Source: Rhizobium sp. BK602 (GTDB taxonomy: Bacteria > Pseudomonadota > Alphaproteobacteria > Rhizobiales > Rhizobiaceae). From it: a stretch of DNA of 64,000 bases. Positions 41,421-49,289 of the stretch are shown in pieces. Made by a program: the position numbers and the translations under genes. A model generated the notes under the pieces. That model searched no databases. It was not told where the DNA came from and worked only from the letters and a program-made list of their open reading frames with translations. The number at the start of each line of letters is the position of its first letter. The stretch's first letter is position 1. The stretch lies in NCBI RefSeq assembly GCF_014195095.1, contig NZ_JACIBC010000012.1, positions 1 to 64,000 of the forward strand, written 5' to 3'.

Positions 41421-41733
41421 CGCCGGCCTCAAAGCCACTCGCGCCCCGGCGCGGATCGTTTCGGCATTTTCGCTCGCGTTCCGGACACCGCATAGGCCTC
41501 TTCCGCCGGAGAGGTCCCGATCTCGCGCGCGCCTGACGCCCACCGGCATCGACCCCTGCCTTTTTCGCGAATCGAAAGCGTTGCAAGCCGGCGCGACATG
41601 GGGTAGTCAAAACATGACATTAAAACTCAACAAATTTTAGGGGTCTGCGCGAAGCCGCAATTTCCTGCGGAAGCGGCGGAGGCAAGACCCGGCATAGCTT
41701 GTTGGATCGCGAAGATCAGGACGTGGATATGGG
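41421..41733. other. Intergenic region before the iron-uptake genes
   Basis: 313 bp. The left 170 bp are GC-rich with a short imperfect hairpin near 41490-41515 that may end the signalling operon. An AT-rich stretch at about 41612-41642 probably holds the promoter of the sigma-factor gene. A recognisable iron-regulator box could not be confirmed by eye. No gene is supported. Confidence 0.4.
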
Positions 41734-42237
41734 ATGACGGAGATGCTCTATTCCCTGCATGCGGGCGAGGAAAAACGGCTCCATCGCTTTTTCCATCGCC
41801 GGCTGAAGAACCGGGATGACGTGGCGGATGCGACGCAAGAGACGTTCCTGCGGATGCTGGAAGCCTCGCATGCGACGCTGATCGAAAATCCGCAGGCCTA
41901 TCTGTTCCAGGTGGCGAGATCGGTGGCGCGGGTCATTCTCACCCGGCAAACAAGGGAGGGAGCCATGTTCCTTCCCGACGATGCCGGTATGGACGAACCC
42001 GACGAACACCCTTTGCAAGACCGGATCGTCAATGCCCGGCAATGCCTGCTGATCATGGCGAAGGCGATCGAGGAACTGCCGAGGCGGTGCCAGCAGGTCT
42101 TCATTCTCAGCCGTCTGCGCGGTCTTTCCAACGGCGAGATCGCCGTCGAACTCGGCATATCCCGCAACATGGTCGAAAAGCATATCATCAAGGCGCTGCT
42201 GCATTGCCGAAAGATCCGCGCCGAAATATTTCTCTGA
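41734..42237 (+). CDS. ECF RNA polymerase sigma factor, FecI-like
   Basis: 167 residues, the typical length. Region 2 (about 8-70) includes RRLKNRDDVADATQETFLRML. Region 4 (about 108-160) includes the helix-turn-helix LPRRCQQVFILSRLRGLSNGEIAVELGISRNMVEKH. Iron-starvation sigma factors of this kind are activated by their FecR partner when a TonB receptor binds its siderophore. All three genes are here in order. The start at 41734 has only a weak ribosome site; ATG 41743 with GGAG adjacent is an alternative. The gene is separated from fecR by 197 bp holding a repeat element, which is longer than usual for the pair. Confidence 0.88.
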   Translation: MTEMLYSLHAGEEKRLHRFFHRRLKNRDDVADATQETFLRMLEASHATLIENPQAYLFQVARSVARVILTRQTREGAMFLPDDAGMDEPDEHPLQDRIVNARQCLLIMAKAIEELPRRCQQVFILSRLRGLSNGEIAVELGISRNMVEKHIIKALLHCRKIRAEIFL

Positions 42238-42308
42238 AACGACGTCAGGAGACGGGCATCGTTTTGGCTCTTAGGAAGAGAGCCGGAACGAATGCATGCC
42301 GTGGTAAA

Positions 42309-42353
42309 GCATGTCGCGCAAAACTGTGCAGCGGTTTTGTCAGAACGACATGC
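42309..42353. repeat. Rhizobial palindromic intergenic element between fecI and fecR
   Basis: GCATGTCG (42309-42316) and CGACATGC (42346-42353) form the outer arms. CAAAAC and GTTTTG form an inner pair around GCAGCGG. The layout, with a following AACATCAAAGACC segment, resembles the abundant Rhizobium intergenic palindromes (RIME-like). It lies wholly in the gap and may affect fecR transcript folding. Confidence 0.55.
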
Positions 42354-42434
42354 ACAACATCAAAGACCCGAAGCGCGAGACGCGGATCTGAAAGATCGCG
42401 ACGCACGTCAGGCCGCAGACAGACCGATGGGATC

Positions 42435-43388
42435 ATGAGCCGCAGTTGCGACGAGGAAATCGACGACCGATTGGCCGAGGCCGCAGCCGGATGGGTTGCC
42501 CGGCTGCAGTCTGCCGACGCCCGCGATCAGGACAGGGCCGAGTTGCAGCGCTGGTTGCGCGCCGATCCCTCGCATGCCGTGGCCTATGATGAGATGAAGG
42601 CGCTTTGGGGCAGTCTGAAGGACGCGCCGGTATCGCTCGACAGCCTGAAGGCGCGGCGTTCGCCGGCGGCGCGGGCGATCGGGCTTGTGATGCTGGTCGG
42701 CGTGATCGCCGCCTCATCCTGCGCGGTTTACCAGATGGGGCTGATCGATCGCTGGCGTGCCGATTATTATACCGAGGTGGGAGAGGTGCGGTCGGTGGTG
42801 CTGGAGGATGGCACCAAGATCGATCTCGATACCGACACTGCCATCGCCGTGCGCTATTCCGTGGGGGAGCGGCATGTCGAGTTGCTGCGCGGGCAGGCTT
42901 TCTTCGATGTCGCCAAGAACCCGGCGCGGCCTTTTATCGTCGATGACGGAAGTTTGAGCGCAACTGCCCTTGGCACGCATTATTCCGTCCAGACCGCGGC
43001 CGGCTCGCTGCCGCATCTGGTTCAGGTCGAGGAAGGTGTCGTCGAGGTCAAGACCGGTGGCAACGACACCGTGCTCAGGGCCGGTGATGCCATTACGGTC
43101 GACAGTTCCGGCAAGGCGACGGTCGCAAAGGCGGATGTGGCGAATGAAACCGCGTGGCGGCAGGGAAAGCTGGTCTTTTCCGCGACGCCCTTGAGCAAGG
43201 TGGCCGAGACGCTGGCCCGCTATCGTCACGGCCGCATCGTCATTCTCGATGCCCAGGCGGCTGACAGAAAGGTTTCCGGGGTGTTCGATCTGTCCAATAC
43301 CGACGAGGCCCTTGCCATCATCAAAAGCAATCTGCCCGTATCGGTGACCCGTGTGACTGACGTGCTGGTCCTCATCGGCTCGAAATAA
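42435..43388 (+). CDS. FecR family regulator (anti-sigma/sigma regulator)
   Basis: 317 residues from ATG 42435. Residues about 1-55 form the cytoplasmic DUF4880/FecR N-terminal domain (GWVARLQSADARDQDRAELQRW, then DPSHAVAYDEM) that binds the sigma factor. One TM follows (about 76-97, IGLVMLVGVIAASSCAVYQ). The periplasmic FecR domain (about 115-215) has VVLEDGTKIDLDTDTAIAVRY, VELLRGQAFFDVAKNPARPF, and later LGTHYSVQ and VEEGVVEV. The C-terminal region (from about 255) is the STN-like segment that meets the receptor. It relays siderophore binding from the outer membrane to FecI. Confidence 0.9.
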   Translation: MSRSCDEEIDDRLAEAAAGWVARLQSADARDQDRAELQRWLRADPSHAVAYDEMKALWGSLKDAPVSLDSLKARRSPAARAIGLVMLVGVIAASSCAVYQMGLIDRWRADYYTEVGEVRSVVLEDGTKIDLDTDTAIAVRYSVGERHVELLRGQAFFDVAKNPARPFIVDDGSLSATALGTHYSVQTAAGSLPHLVQVEEGVVEVKTGGNDTVLRAGDAITVDSSGKATVAKADVANETAWRQGKLVFSATPLSKVAETLARYRHGRIVILDAQAADRKVSGVFDLSNTDEALAIIKSNLPVSVTRVTDVLVLIGSK

Positions 43389-43489
43389 TCGAATTTTTTT
43401 CGAACGCGACGTCAGGAGGTCCCTGCCGTTTTCACTCTTCGTAAAGGAATGGCGCGTCCGGGCGGCGCGGCTTTGTTTCAGACGCAGGG

Positions 43490-45910
43490 ATGAATAAGGG
43501 GACCCGTGTGGCATCGATGACTTGGAAGGTGAGGCGCGGCGCGTTCGCGGCGACGGTTTTTGTAAGCGTTTCGGCCTATGCGGGGGCCGGCCAAGCACAG
43601 ACAGCCAGCAAGCCGGCAACGGATGCCGGCCAGGCGACGGTCACCGTTTCCATCGCAGCCGGACCGTTGGAAGGCGCCATTCTGGCTTTCGGACGCCAGG
43701 CGAATATCCGGCTGCTCTATCCGACTGCGATAACGGCCGGAAAAACCACGCGCGGCGTGAGCGGAAATCTCTCCGCCAAGGCGGCGGTCGCGCAATTGCT
43801 CGCCGGTTCGGGACTTGCCTATAGCTTCACCGGCCCGAGCACCGTCCGCATCTACGACAAGACCGATCCGTCGGCGCAGGCCGGCGGCGTTGCGCCCGAC
43901 GGCTCGACCATTCTGGAGCCGCTTGTCGTGCAGGGTCAGGACCAGGGCGTGACCGGTATCCTGGCGACGGACGGCTATGTCGGAAAATCCGGGCGGACGG
44001 CGACGAAGACCGATACGCCGATCGCCGAAACGCCTCAGTCCATTTCCACGGTCTCGCAGAAACAGCTGCAGGATCTGCGGCCGCAAAATCTGTCCGAAGC
44101 GCTGAACTATACGCCCGGCGCGCGCCTGGGACAGTATGGCGCCGAGCCGCGATATGATGCCTTCAAGGTCCGCGGCATCGATCTGACCTATACCGGCATC
44201 TTCCGCGACGGTCTTCGCCAGATCGCCAGCCCCAACGGCCTGTTCCGGCTGGAACCCTACGGCGTGGAGGCCATTGCCACGCTGCGCGGCCCCGCGGCGT
44301 CCGTTTATGGCGCCAGCAGCTCCGGCGGCATCGTCGACATCATTTCCAAGCGGCCGACGGAAGAAAAGCTGCGGGAGATCGAGGTCCAGTACGGCTCCTA
44401 TGGCCGCCTCCAATCCGCCTTCGATTTTTCCGGGCCGGTCAACGACGACAATACGCTGCTCTATCGCCTGACGGGCCTGGTGCGCGACGGGCGCAACCAG
44501 ATCGAAGCGATCAAGGACGACCGGCAATATATCGCGCCGGCGCTCACCTGGCAGCCCGACGAAGACACCAAGCTGACGCTGCTCGGCGAATATATGAACT
44601 CCACGACGGGTGGAACCTGGGGCTATATCAACAAGTACGGGCCGGCCGGCACCTCGATCGGCGCGACGTCCGAATATGGCGGCGATGCTCGCTTCAACGA
44701 TTTCAAGCAGAAACAATGGCGGATCGGCTACGAGCTCGAACAGGCGCTGAGCGATTCCGTCACGCTCTATCACAAGCTGCGCTACTCCGACATCTCCGCC
44801 AGGCAGGAATGGGTCTTCGCCGATTATCCCGGCATCGTCCGCGAGGACAATAGCGGGCTTGCCACCGACACCTACCTCAAGACCGATTTCGACACCGGGC
44901 CGGCGAAGCATCAGCTCATCACCGGCATCGACTACAGCTACATGAAATATACGTCGCGCCAGGGCAGCGGTCCGGACCTGTTCACCGACACCTATACCTA
45001 TATGCCTGACATCAACTACAGCGAAACCCAGAAGCAGAATTCGCTTGGCCTCTATGTGCAGGATCAGATCGAATACGATGCCTGGCGCTTTACTGCCGGC
45101 CTTCGCCACGATTGGCACAAGAGCGATTACACGCCCGGCGGCACGAGTTACTCCCGCGACGACAGCGAAACGACGTTCCGCGTTGGTCTCGGCTACGTCA
45201 CGCCATGGAACGTCATGCCCTATGTCAGCTATGGCACGTCCTATGTCGCCAATCCCGGCGTGATCCAGACCTTCAACGGCGTTGCCCAGCAGGCTGAGCC
45301 GACGCTCGGCAAGCAGATCGAAGTCGGTGTTAAATACCAGATTCCCGACCGCAACGCCTCCATCACCGCGGCGCTGTTCAACATCGACCAGGAAAACGCC
45401 ACCGTTTACGAAACCTCGTCCGGCATCAATCTCCTGCGTCAGCTCGACCTCAAGTCCCGTGGTTTCGAACTCGAGGCGACGGCGTCGCTGGATAACGGCC
45501 TGAACCTGATTGCCGCCTATTCCTACAACGACGTGGAAATCACCAAGCTGACCTCGGAAACCAAGGGCAATACGCTGAATTCCTCGCCGTACCACATGTT
45601 CTCGCTATGGGCCGATTACGAGGTGCAGAGCGGTGCGCTGGAGGGGTTGGGCATCGGGGCCGGTCTTCGCTATGTCGGTTCGAGCTTCGGCGACAATGTT
45701 CATACGCCGGTTCTCGACAACAAGGCGCGCACCTTCGTCGATGCCTCGCTTCGCTATGATCTCGGCAAGATCAATCCTTCGTTCGAGGGCGTGCGGCTGC
45801 AGGTCAATGCGACGAACCTGCTGAACGAGGTCAAGCAAGTCTGCACCACGGGCTTCTGCTACTGGGATGAGGGCCGCAAGGTGGTCGCCAGCGTGCGGTA
45901 TCGCTTCTGA
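43490..45910 (+). CDS. TonB-dependent siderophore receptor with N-terminal signalling domain
   Basis: 806 residues (ATG 43490; GTG 43508, with AAGGGG 6 nt upstream, is an alternative). Signal peptide about 1-37. The STN signalling domain, about 50-115 (GPLEGAILAFGRQANIRLLY), talks to FecR. The plug runs about 170-290 with IAETPQSISTVSQKQLQDL, YTPGARLG, VEAIATLRGPAASVYGASS and GGIVDIISKRP. The 22-strand barrel follows and closes with the terminal Phe (VASVRYRF). The pattern is that of ferric hydroxamate or similar receptors; the ligand is not decidable. Its stop overlaps the MFS transporter start (TGATG), so import across both membranes is co-expressed. Confidence 0.93.
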   Translation: MNKGTRVASMTWKVRRGAFAATVFVSVSAYAGAGQAQTASKPATDAGQATVTVSIAAGPLEGAILAFGRQANIRLLYPTAITAGKTTRGVSGNLSAKAAVAQLLAGSGLAYSFTGPSTVRIYDKTDPSAQAGGVAPDGSTILEPLVVQGQDQGVTGILATDGYVGKSGRTATKTDTPIAETPQSISTVSQKQLQDLRPQNLSEALNYTPGARLGQYGAEPRYDAFKVRGIDLTYTGIFRDGLRQIASPNGLFRLEPYGVEAIATLRGPAASVYGASSSGGIVDIISKRPTEEKLREIEVQYGSYGRLQSAFDFSGPVNDDNTLLYRLTGLVRDGRNQIEAIKDDRQYIAPALTWQPDEDTKLTLLGEYMNSTTGGTWGYINKYGPAGTSIGATSEYGGDARFNDFKQKQWRIGYELEQALSDSVTLYHKLRYSDISARQEWVFADYPGIVREDNSGLATDTYLKTDFDTGPAKHQLITGIDYSYMKYTSRQGSGPDLFTDTYTYMPDINYSETQKQNSLGLYVQDQIEYDAWRFTAGLRHDWHKSDYTPGGTSYSRDDSETTFRVGLGYVTPWNVMPYVSYGTSYVANPGVIQTFNGVAQQAEPTLGKQIEVGVKYQIPDRNASITAALFNIDQENATVYETSSGINLLRQLDLKSRGFELEATASLDNGLNLIAAYSYNDVEITKLTSETKGNTLNSSPYHMFSLWADYEVQSGALEGLGIGAGLRYVGSSFGDNVHTPVLDNKARTFVDASLRYDLGKINPSFEGVRLQVNATNLLNEVKQVCTTGFCYWDEGRKVVASVRYRF

Positions 45911-47169
45911 TGGCGGCGGTTCCGTCCGTGTCGCGCTCTCCGTCTCCGGCCGCGGTCTTCATCGCGGTCGGGGGCCTTTATATTGCCCAGAGCGTCATCG
46001 GCGGCGTGACCATGCTCGGCCTGCCGGCGGTGTTGCGCGCACAGGGGCTGGCGCTGGACCAGATCGGCCTGCTCTATCTCACTGTCATTCCATGGGCACT
46101 GAAATTTCTCTGGTCGCCCTATGTCGAACGTTTTCGCCTGCCGGCGCAGGGGCGCAACCGCTCCCGCTCGATCGTATTTGCCGGCGGCTTGCTGTGTGCC
46201 GGCGGTCTCGCCGCGATCGGCCTGACCGGCCCTTATCCGCTGGCGCCGGTGCTGAGCATATTGATGCTCGTCGCGCTTATCACCTCCACGGTGGATATCG
46301 CCTGCGACGGCTATGCGGTCGAAACGCTTGCCAGGGAGTATCATGGCTGGGGAAATACCGCTCAGGTCGGCGGCTCCTATCTCGGCTCGGCGATCGGTGC
46401 CGGCCTGTTTCTCGTGCTGGTGGACCGCTCCGGCTGGACCCATGCGGTCTTCGCGATGGCCTTTCTCGTCATCATGCTTGGCCTGCCGTTCGTTTTCGGG
46501 CCGGCAGCCCGCAGTGTGCCGGAGACGCGGCCGCATGTGCCGTCGCTGCGTCTCGCGCTCAAGCGCCCGCAAGTGCAAAGGGGCCTGTTGATCGCCGCGA
46601 TCTATGTCGCGGGCCAGAAATGGGGGCTCTCCATGCTTGGGCCGTTCCTGATCGATCGCGGCTTCGATCTGGCGACGATCGGCGCCTTGAACGGCGTCGG
46701 CAGCATGATCGTCGGTTTCAGCGGCGCGCTGCTCGGCGGCCTGCTGGTGCGGCTCTGGGGCGCTGCCACGGTACTTATCCTCGCGATCCTATCGCAGGCG
46801 ATACTGCTGGGTGCCTTTGCATTCTTCAGCGTTAGCGACAGCTTACCAAATTTCCTCCTCATGCCGATCGCCATTGCCAGCTCGTCCGGCGTGATGTCCA
46901 TCGGCTTCGTGGCGCTCTATTCGCAGTTCATGGGCTGGTCGGACCCGAAGCAGGCCGGGGTCGATTTCACGCTTTTTCAGTGTGCCGATGGCCTGGTCAG
47001 CATGACGGGCGGCCTTGGAGCCGGCTGGATCGCCGAGCATTTCGGCTATGCCGTTTTCTTCACCACGGCTGCCGTCATCGCCATCCTTGCCGTGCCGGTC
47101 ATCGGCCTCTTGATGCGGGGAGCCGATAGCAATGCAATCACCATGGCGCGAGCGGCGGATGGTCGCTAG
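45910..47169 (+). CDS. MFS transporter, RhtX/FptX siderophore permease family
   Basis: 419 residues with about 12 hydrophobic segments. Family features include an N-terminal AQSVIGGVTMLGLPAVLR, the loop WALKFLWSPYVERFRLP, and VDIACDGYAVETLA in TM5. RhtX of Sinorhizobium meliloti and FptX of Pseudomonas take whole ferric siderophores across the inner membrane as single-protein permeases. That fits the operon, which has no ABC transporter: receptor, permease, then siderophore-interacting protein. The start overlaps the receptor stop by one base. The siderophore is unknown. Confidence 0.85.
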   Translation: MAAVPSVSRSPSPAAVFIAVGGLYIAQSVIGGVTMLGLPAVLRAQGLALDQIGLLYLTVIPWALKFLWSPYVERFRLPAQGRNRSRSIVFAGGLLCAGGLAAIGLTGPYPLAPVLSILMLVALITSTVDIACDGYAVETLAREYHGWGNTAQVGGSYLGSAIGAGLFLVLVDRSGWTHAVFAMAFLVIMLGLPFVFGPAARSVPETRPHVPSLRLALKRPQVQRGLLIAAIYVAGQKWGLSMLGPFLIDRGFDLATIGALNGVGSMIVGFSGALLGGLLVRLWGAATVLILAILSQAILLGAFAFFSVSDSLPNFLLMPIAIASSSGVMSIGFVALYSQFMGWSDPKQAGVDFTLFQCADGLVSMTGGLGAGWIAEHFGYAVFFTTAAVIAILAVPVIGLLMRGADSNAITMARAADGR

Positions 47170-47171
47170 AC

Positions 47172-48260
47172 ATGCAGCGGGAGAACGAATTGCGAGCCAA
47201 TACCCTTATTAGAAGCGAGCGGGCGGACGCGCTCGTTGCCGATTTTTCCGATCGTTTCCACGAGGTTGCGACTGTCGAGGCCGAGGGCGGCAAGGCAACG
47301 CTCATTTCCCGTTATGGCCGGGCCGACCTAGTCGCCAAGGGCGACGAGATATCGGTTGCGGTTTCGGCAAAGGACCAGATCGACCTTTGCTATATCAAGA
47401 TGGTCGTGGCGGAGTATTTCTCGACGGCGGTTGGTTCCGATGCCGTGCATTGGTCCGGCGACGGCGAGGCCGGGAGCAGCCTGCCGCCGTTCTTCCGCGA
47501 GATGCGGGTCGTTTCGGCTGAGAACGTAACGCCGCAGATGCGCCGCTTGCGACTGAGCGGGAACGAACTGCACCATTTCGCCGCCGATGGGCTGCATGTG
47601 CGCCTGCTGTTTCCCCCGAAAGGATCCATGCCGGTCTGGCCCACGCTCGGTGCGGATGGACGGGTCGCCTGGCCGGGCGGAGCGGACAGGCTGGTGTCGC
47701 GTGTCTATACCATCCGCTCGCGGGACGCCGAACGCGGCGAGATCGAAATCGATTTCGCCCTGCATGAGCACGACGAGTGCGGCAGTCCCGGCGCGACCTT
47801 TGCGGAACAGGCGCAGCCGGGTGATCTCGTCGGCCTGTTCGCTCCGGCCGGCGGCGAGATCCCGAGGGCGCAGTCGCTCGTCCTCTGCGGCGACGATACC
47901 GCGCTTCCGGCCATCGCGCGCATATTGGAAGAAATCCCGCCGTTGGTGCGTGCGAGATTGTTCGTCGAGATCGACAATCCGGATTGCCGCTATGAATTGC
48001 CTGGCGGCGACAATATCGAGCTGACCTATCTTTACCGCCATGGCCGGCCGGCGGGGACGACCGGTCTACTATCCGAGGCGCTGAGCCGTCTCGATGTCGA
48101 TAGTCTCGGAGAGGATACCTATTTCTGGGCAGGCTGCGAATTCGGCGATTTTGTCGAACTGCGCAAGCTCGCCCGGCGGAACTGGAAGCTGCCGCGCGAG
48201 CGGCATCTCGTCGTCGCCTTCTGGCGGCGGGGTTTCGCGGAAGGGCAAGCGGCAGCGTGA
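47172..48260 (+). CDS. Siderophore-interacting protein (ferric-siderophore reductase) with DUF2218 domain
   Basis: 362 residues. Residues about 15-90 are a DUF2218 domain (VEAEGGKATLISRYGRADLV). The remaining part is the SIP/ViuB flavin reductase-like fold: an FAD-binding barrel (about 110-245, with VTPQMRRLRLSG, RVYTIRSRD and the FAD-facing HEHDECGSPGATFAEQ) and a SIP Rossmann part (about 250-355, LVLCGDDTALPAIARIL and WAGCEFGDFVELRKL). It reduces Fe3+ in the imported complex to release iron in the cytoplasm. It is the last gene of the iron operon, 2 nt after the MFS stop, and converges on the pilus operon. The DUF2218 fusion is common in this family. Confidence 0.88.
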   Translation: MQRENELRANTLIRSERADALVADFSDRFHEVATVEAEGGKATLISRYGRADLVAKGDEISVAVSAKDQIDLCYIKMVVAEYFSTAVGSDAVHWSGDGEAGSSLPPFFREMRVVSAENVTPQMRRLRLSGNELHHFAADGLHVRLLFPPKGSMPVWPTLGADGRVAWPGGADRLVSRVYTIRSRDAERGEIEIDFALHEHDECGSPGATFAEQAQPGDLVGLFAPAGGEIPRAQSLVLCGDDTALPAIARILEEIPPLVRARLFVEIDNPDCRYELPGGDNIELTYLYRHGRPAGTTGLLSEALSRLDVDSLGEDTYFWAGCEFGDFVELRKLARRNWKLPRERHLVVAFWRRGFAEGQAAA

Positions 48261-48327
48261 CGCTGGCGAGGATCGTCATTGCATCGCCCGCTCCCACGTC
48301 AGCCGGCATGCCCCGAACGATCCGTGC

Positions 48328-49275
48328 TCAATAGGTGAGCGTCACGACCACCGTATCGGTATAGGTCCCGGGTGTCGGCGTGTGCTGCGCCGGCACGCGG
48401 CCATAGACAGTCAGGATCTGGGCGGCGCCATTTCCGGTTCCCGCCACCGTGCTGCCCGGCGTGGCCGCATCGCCCCAGGGCTGCGATCGGTTGGTGTCCT
48501 TATAGAGCCCGTAGGTGACGGTTTCGGCCCCCTTCGCCATCTTGCGCGCCGTCGGCGCGGCGTTGGCTGTGCCGCCGCTCAAGGAAATCGTATAGGTCGT
48601 TCCGGGCGTGCAGGTCGCGGTGACCGAACCCGTGGCGTCGACATTGGCGCTGAGAACACCTCGGGTGCCGAAGTCGACATTCTCCACGCTGACCAGGCAA
48701 TTGGCCGCGACGCTGGCATTGACGGCGAAGGACACGGTTGCCAGCGTTCCGGACGGCGCATCGCAGTTGGTGTCGCTGGTGTAGCGATAGATGAAATACG
48801 TGTCGGCTGCCGAAAAACTCGAAAGATAAGATCCAGGCGCCGCCGCGCCCTGGGAACCGAATACCGTGCCGTAGACGGTGGTGGACCCATTGGCGAATCC
48901 GAGAAGGTTCAGCGACAAGGCATAGGGCGGCGGCTTGGCGGAATAGGCCCAGTTGTTGGAGCCCCAGATCACGCTCCGCCCGGAATCGGAGTAGAACTGG
49001 TAGTTCAGGCTGGAGGCGCCATTGAGCATCTGGCGCGCCGCCGCCGAGGACGCGCCGCCGCTGCCGGCCCCGATGCCGGGGCAGATCAGGATCCGCCGCT
49101 GCGTGAGAAGTTCTCCGGTGCAGCTGACACTGATCGTCGAGGTCGAGTTGACCGCGCCACCGGACAGGGTATCGACCGCGCCGAAGCTCATGTCGGTGGC
49201 CGTGAAGCTGCAGGCCTGCGCAAGACACAAGGAAGGCAGCAGCAGGAACAGCAGGAAACTGATGGCGCCGCGCAT
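48328..49275 (-). CDS. Two-domain spore coat U (SCPU) protein, probable pilus tip adhesin
   Basis: 315 residues from ATG 49275, with GAGGAGCG upstream. Signal peptide about 1-20 (FLLFLLLPSLCLAQA). Two SCPU domains follow: about 22-170 (ACSFTATDMSFGAVDTLSG) and about 175-315 (CLVSVENVDFGTRGVLSAN, YGLYKDTNRSQPWGD, ILTVYGRVPAQHTPTPGTYTDTVVVTLTY). The second domain is close to the single-domain pilin at 52523. A double-domain SCPU protein as the last gene of a Csu-type operon corresponds to CsuE, the tip subunit that binds abiotic surfaces. It may therefore initiate attachment. The start of the usher gene lies just upstream; its stop is 14 nt from this start. Confidence 0.85.
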   Translation of the reverse strand: MRGAISFLLFLLLPSLCLAQACSFTATDMSFGAVDTLSGGAVNSTSTISVSCTGELLTQRRILICPGIGAGSGGASSAAARQMLNGASSLNYQFYSDSGRSVIWGSNNWAYSAKPPPYALSLNLLGFANGSTTVYGTVFGSQGAAAPGSYLSSFSAADTYFIYRYTSDTNCDAPSGTLATVSFAVNASVAANCLVSVENVDFGTRGVLSANVDATGSVTATCTPGTTYTISLSGGTANAAPTARKMAKGAETVTYGLYKDTNRSQPWGDAATPGSTVAGTGNGAAQILTVYGRVPAQHTPTPGTYTDTVVVTLTY

Positions 49276-49289
49276 TTTCGCTCCTCTGC

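Noticed and set aside
42042..42434. In-frame upstream extension of the FecR gene
   Set aside because: It overlaps the sigma-factor gene and the repeat; the product there is basic and unrelated to FecR, and ATG 42435 gives the normal N-terminus.
43478..45595. 705-codon open frame on the minus strand
   Set aside because: Antisense to the TonB receptor, with Gly/Arg/Val-rich content that mirrors the receptor's codon pattern.
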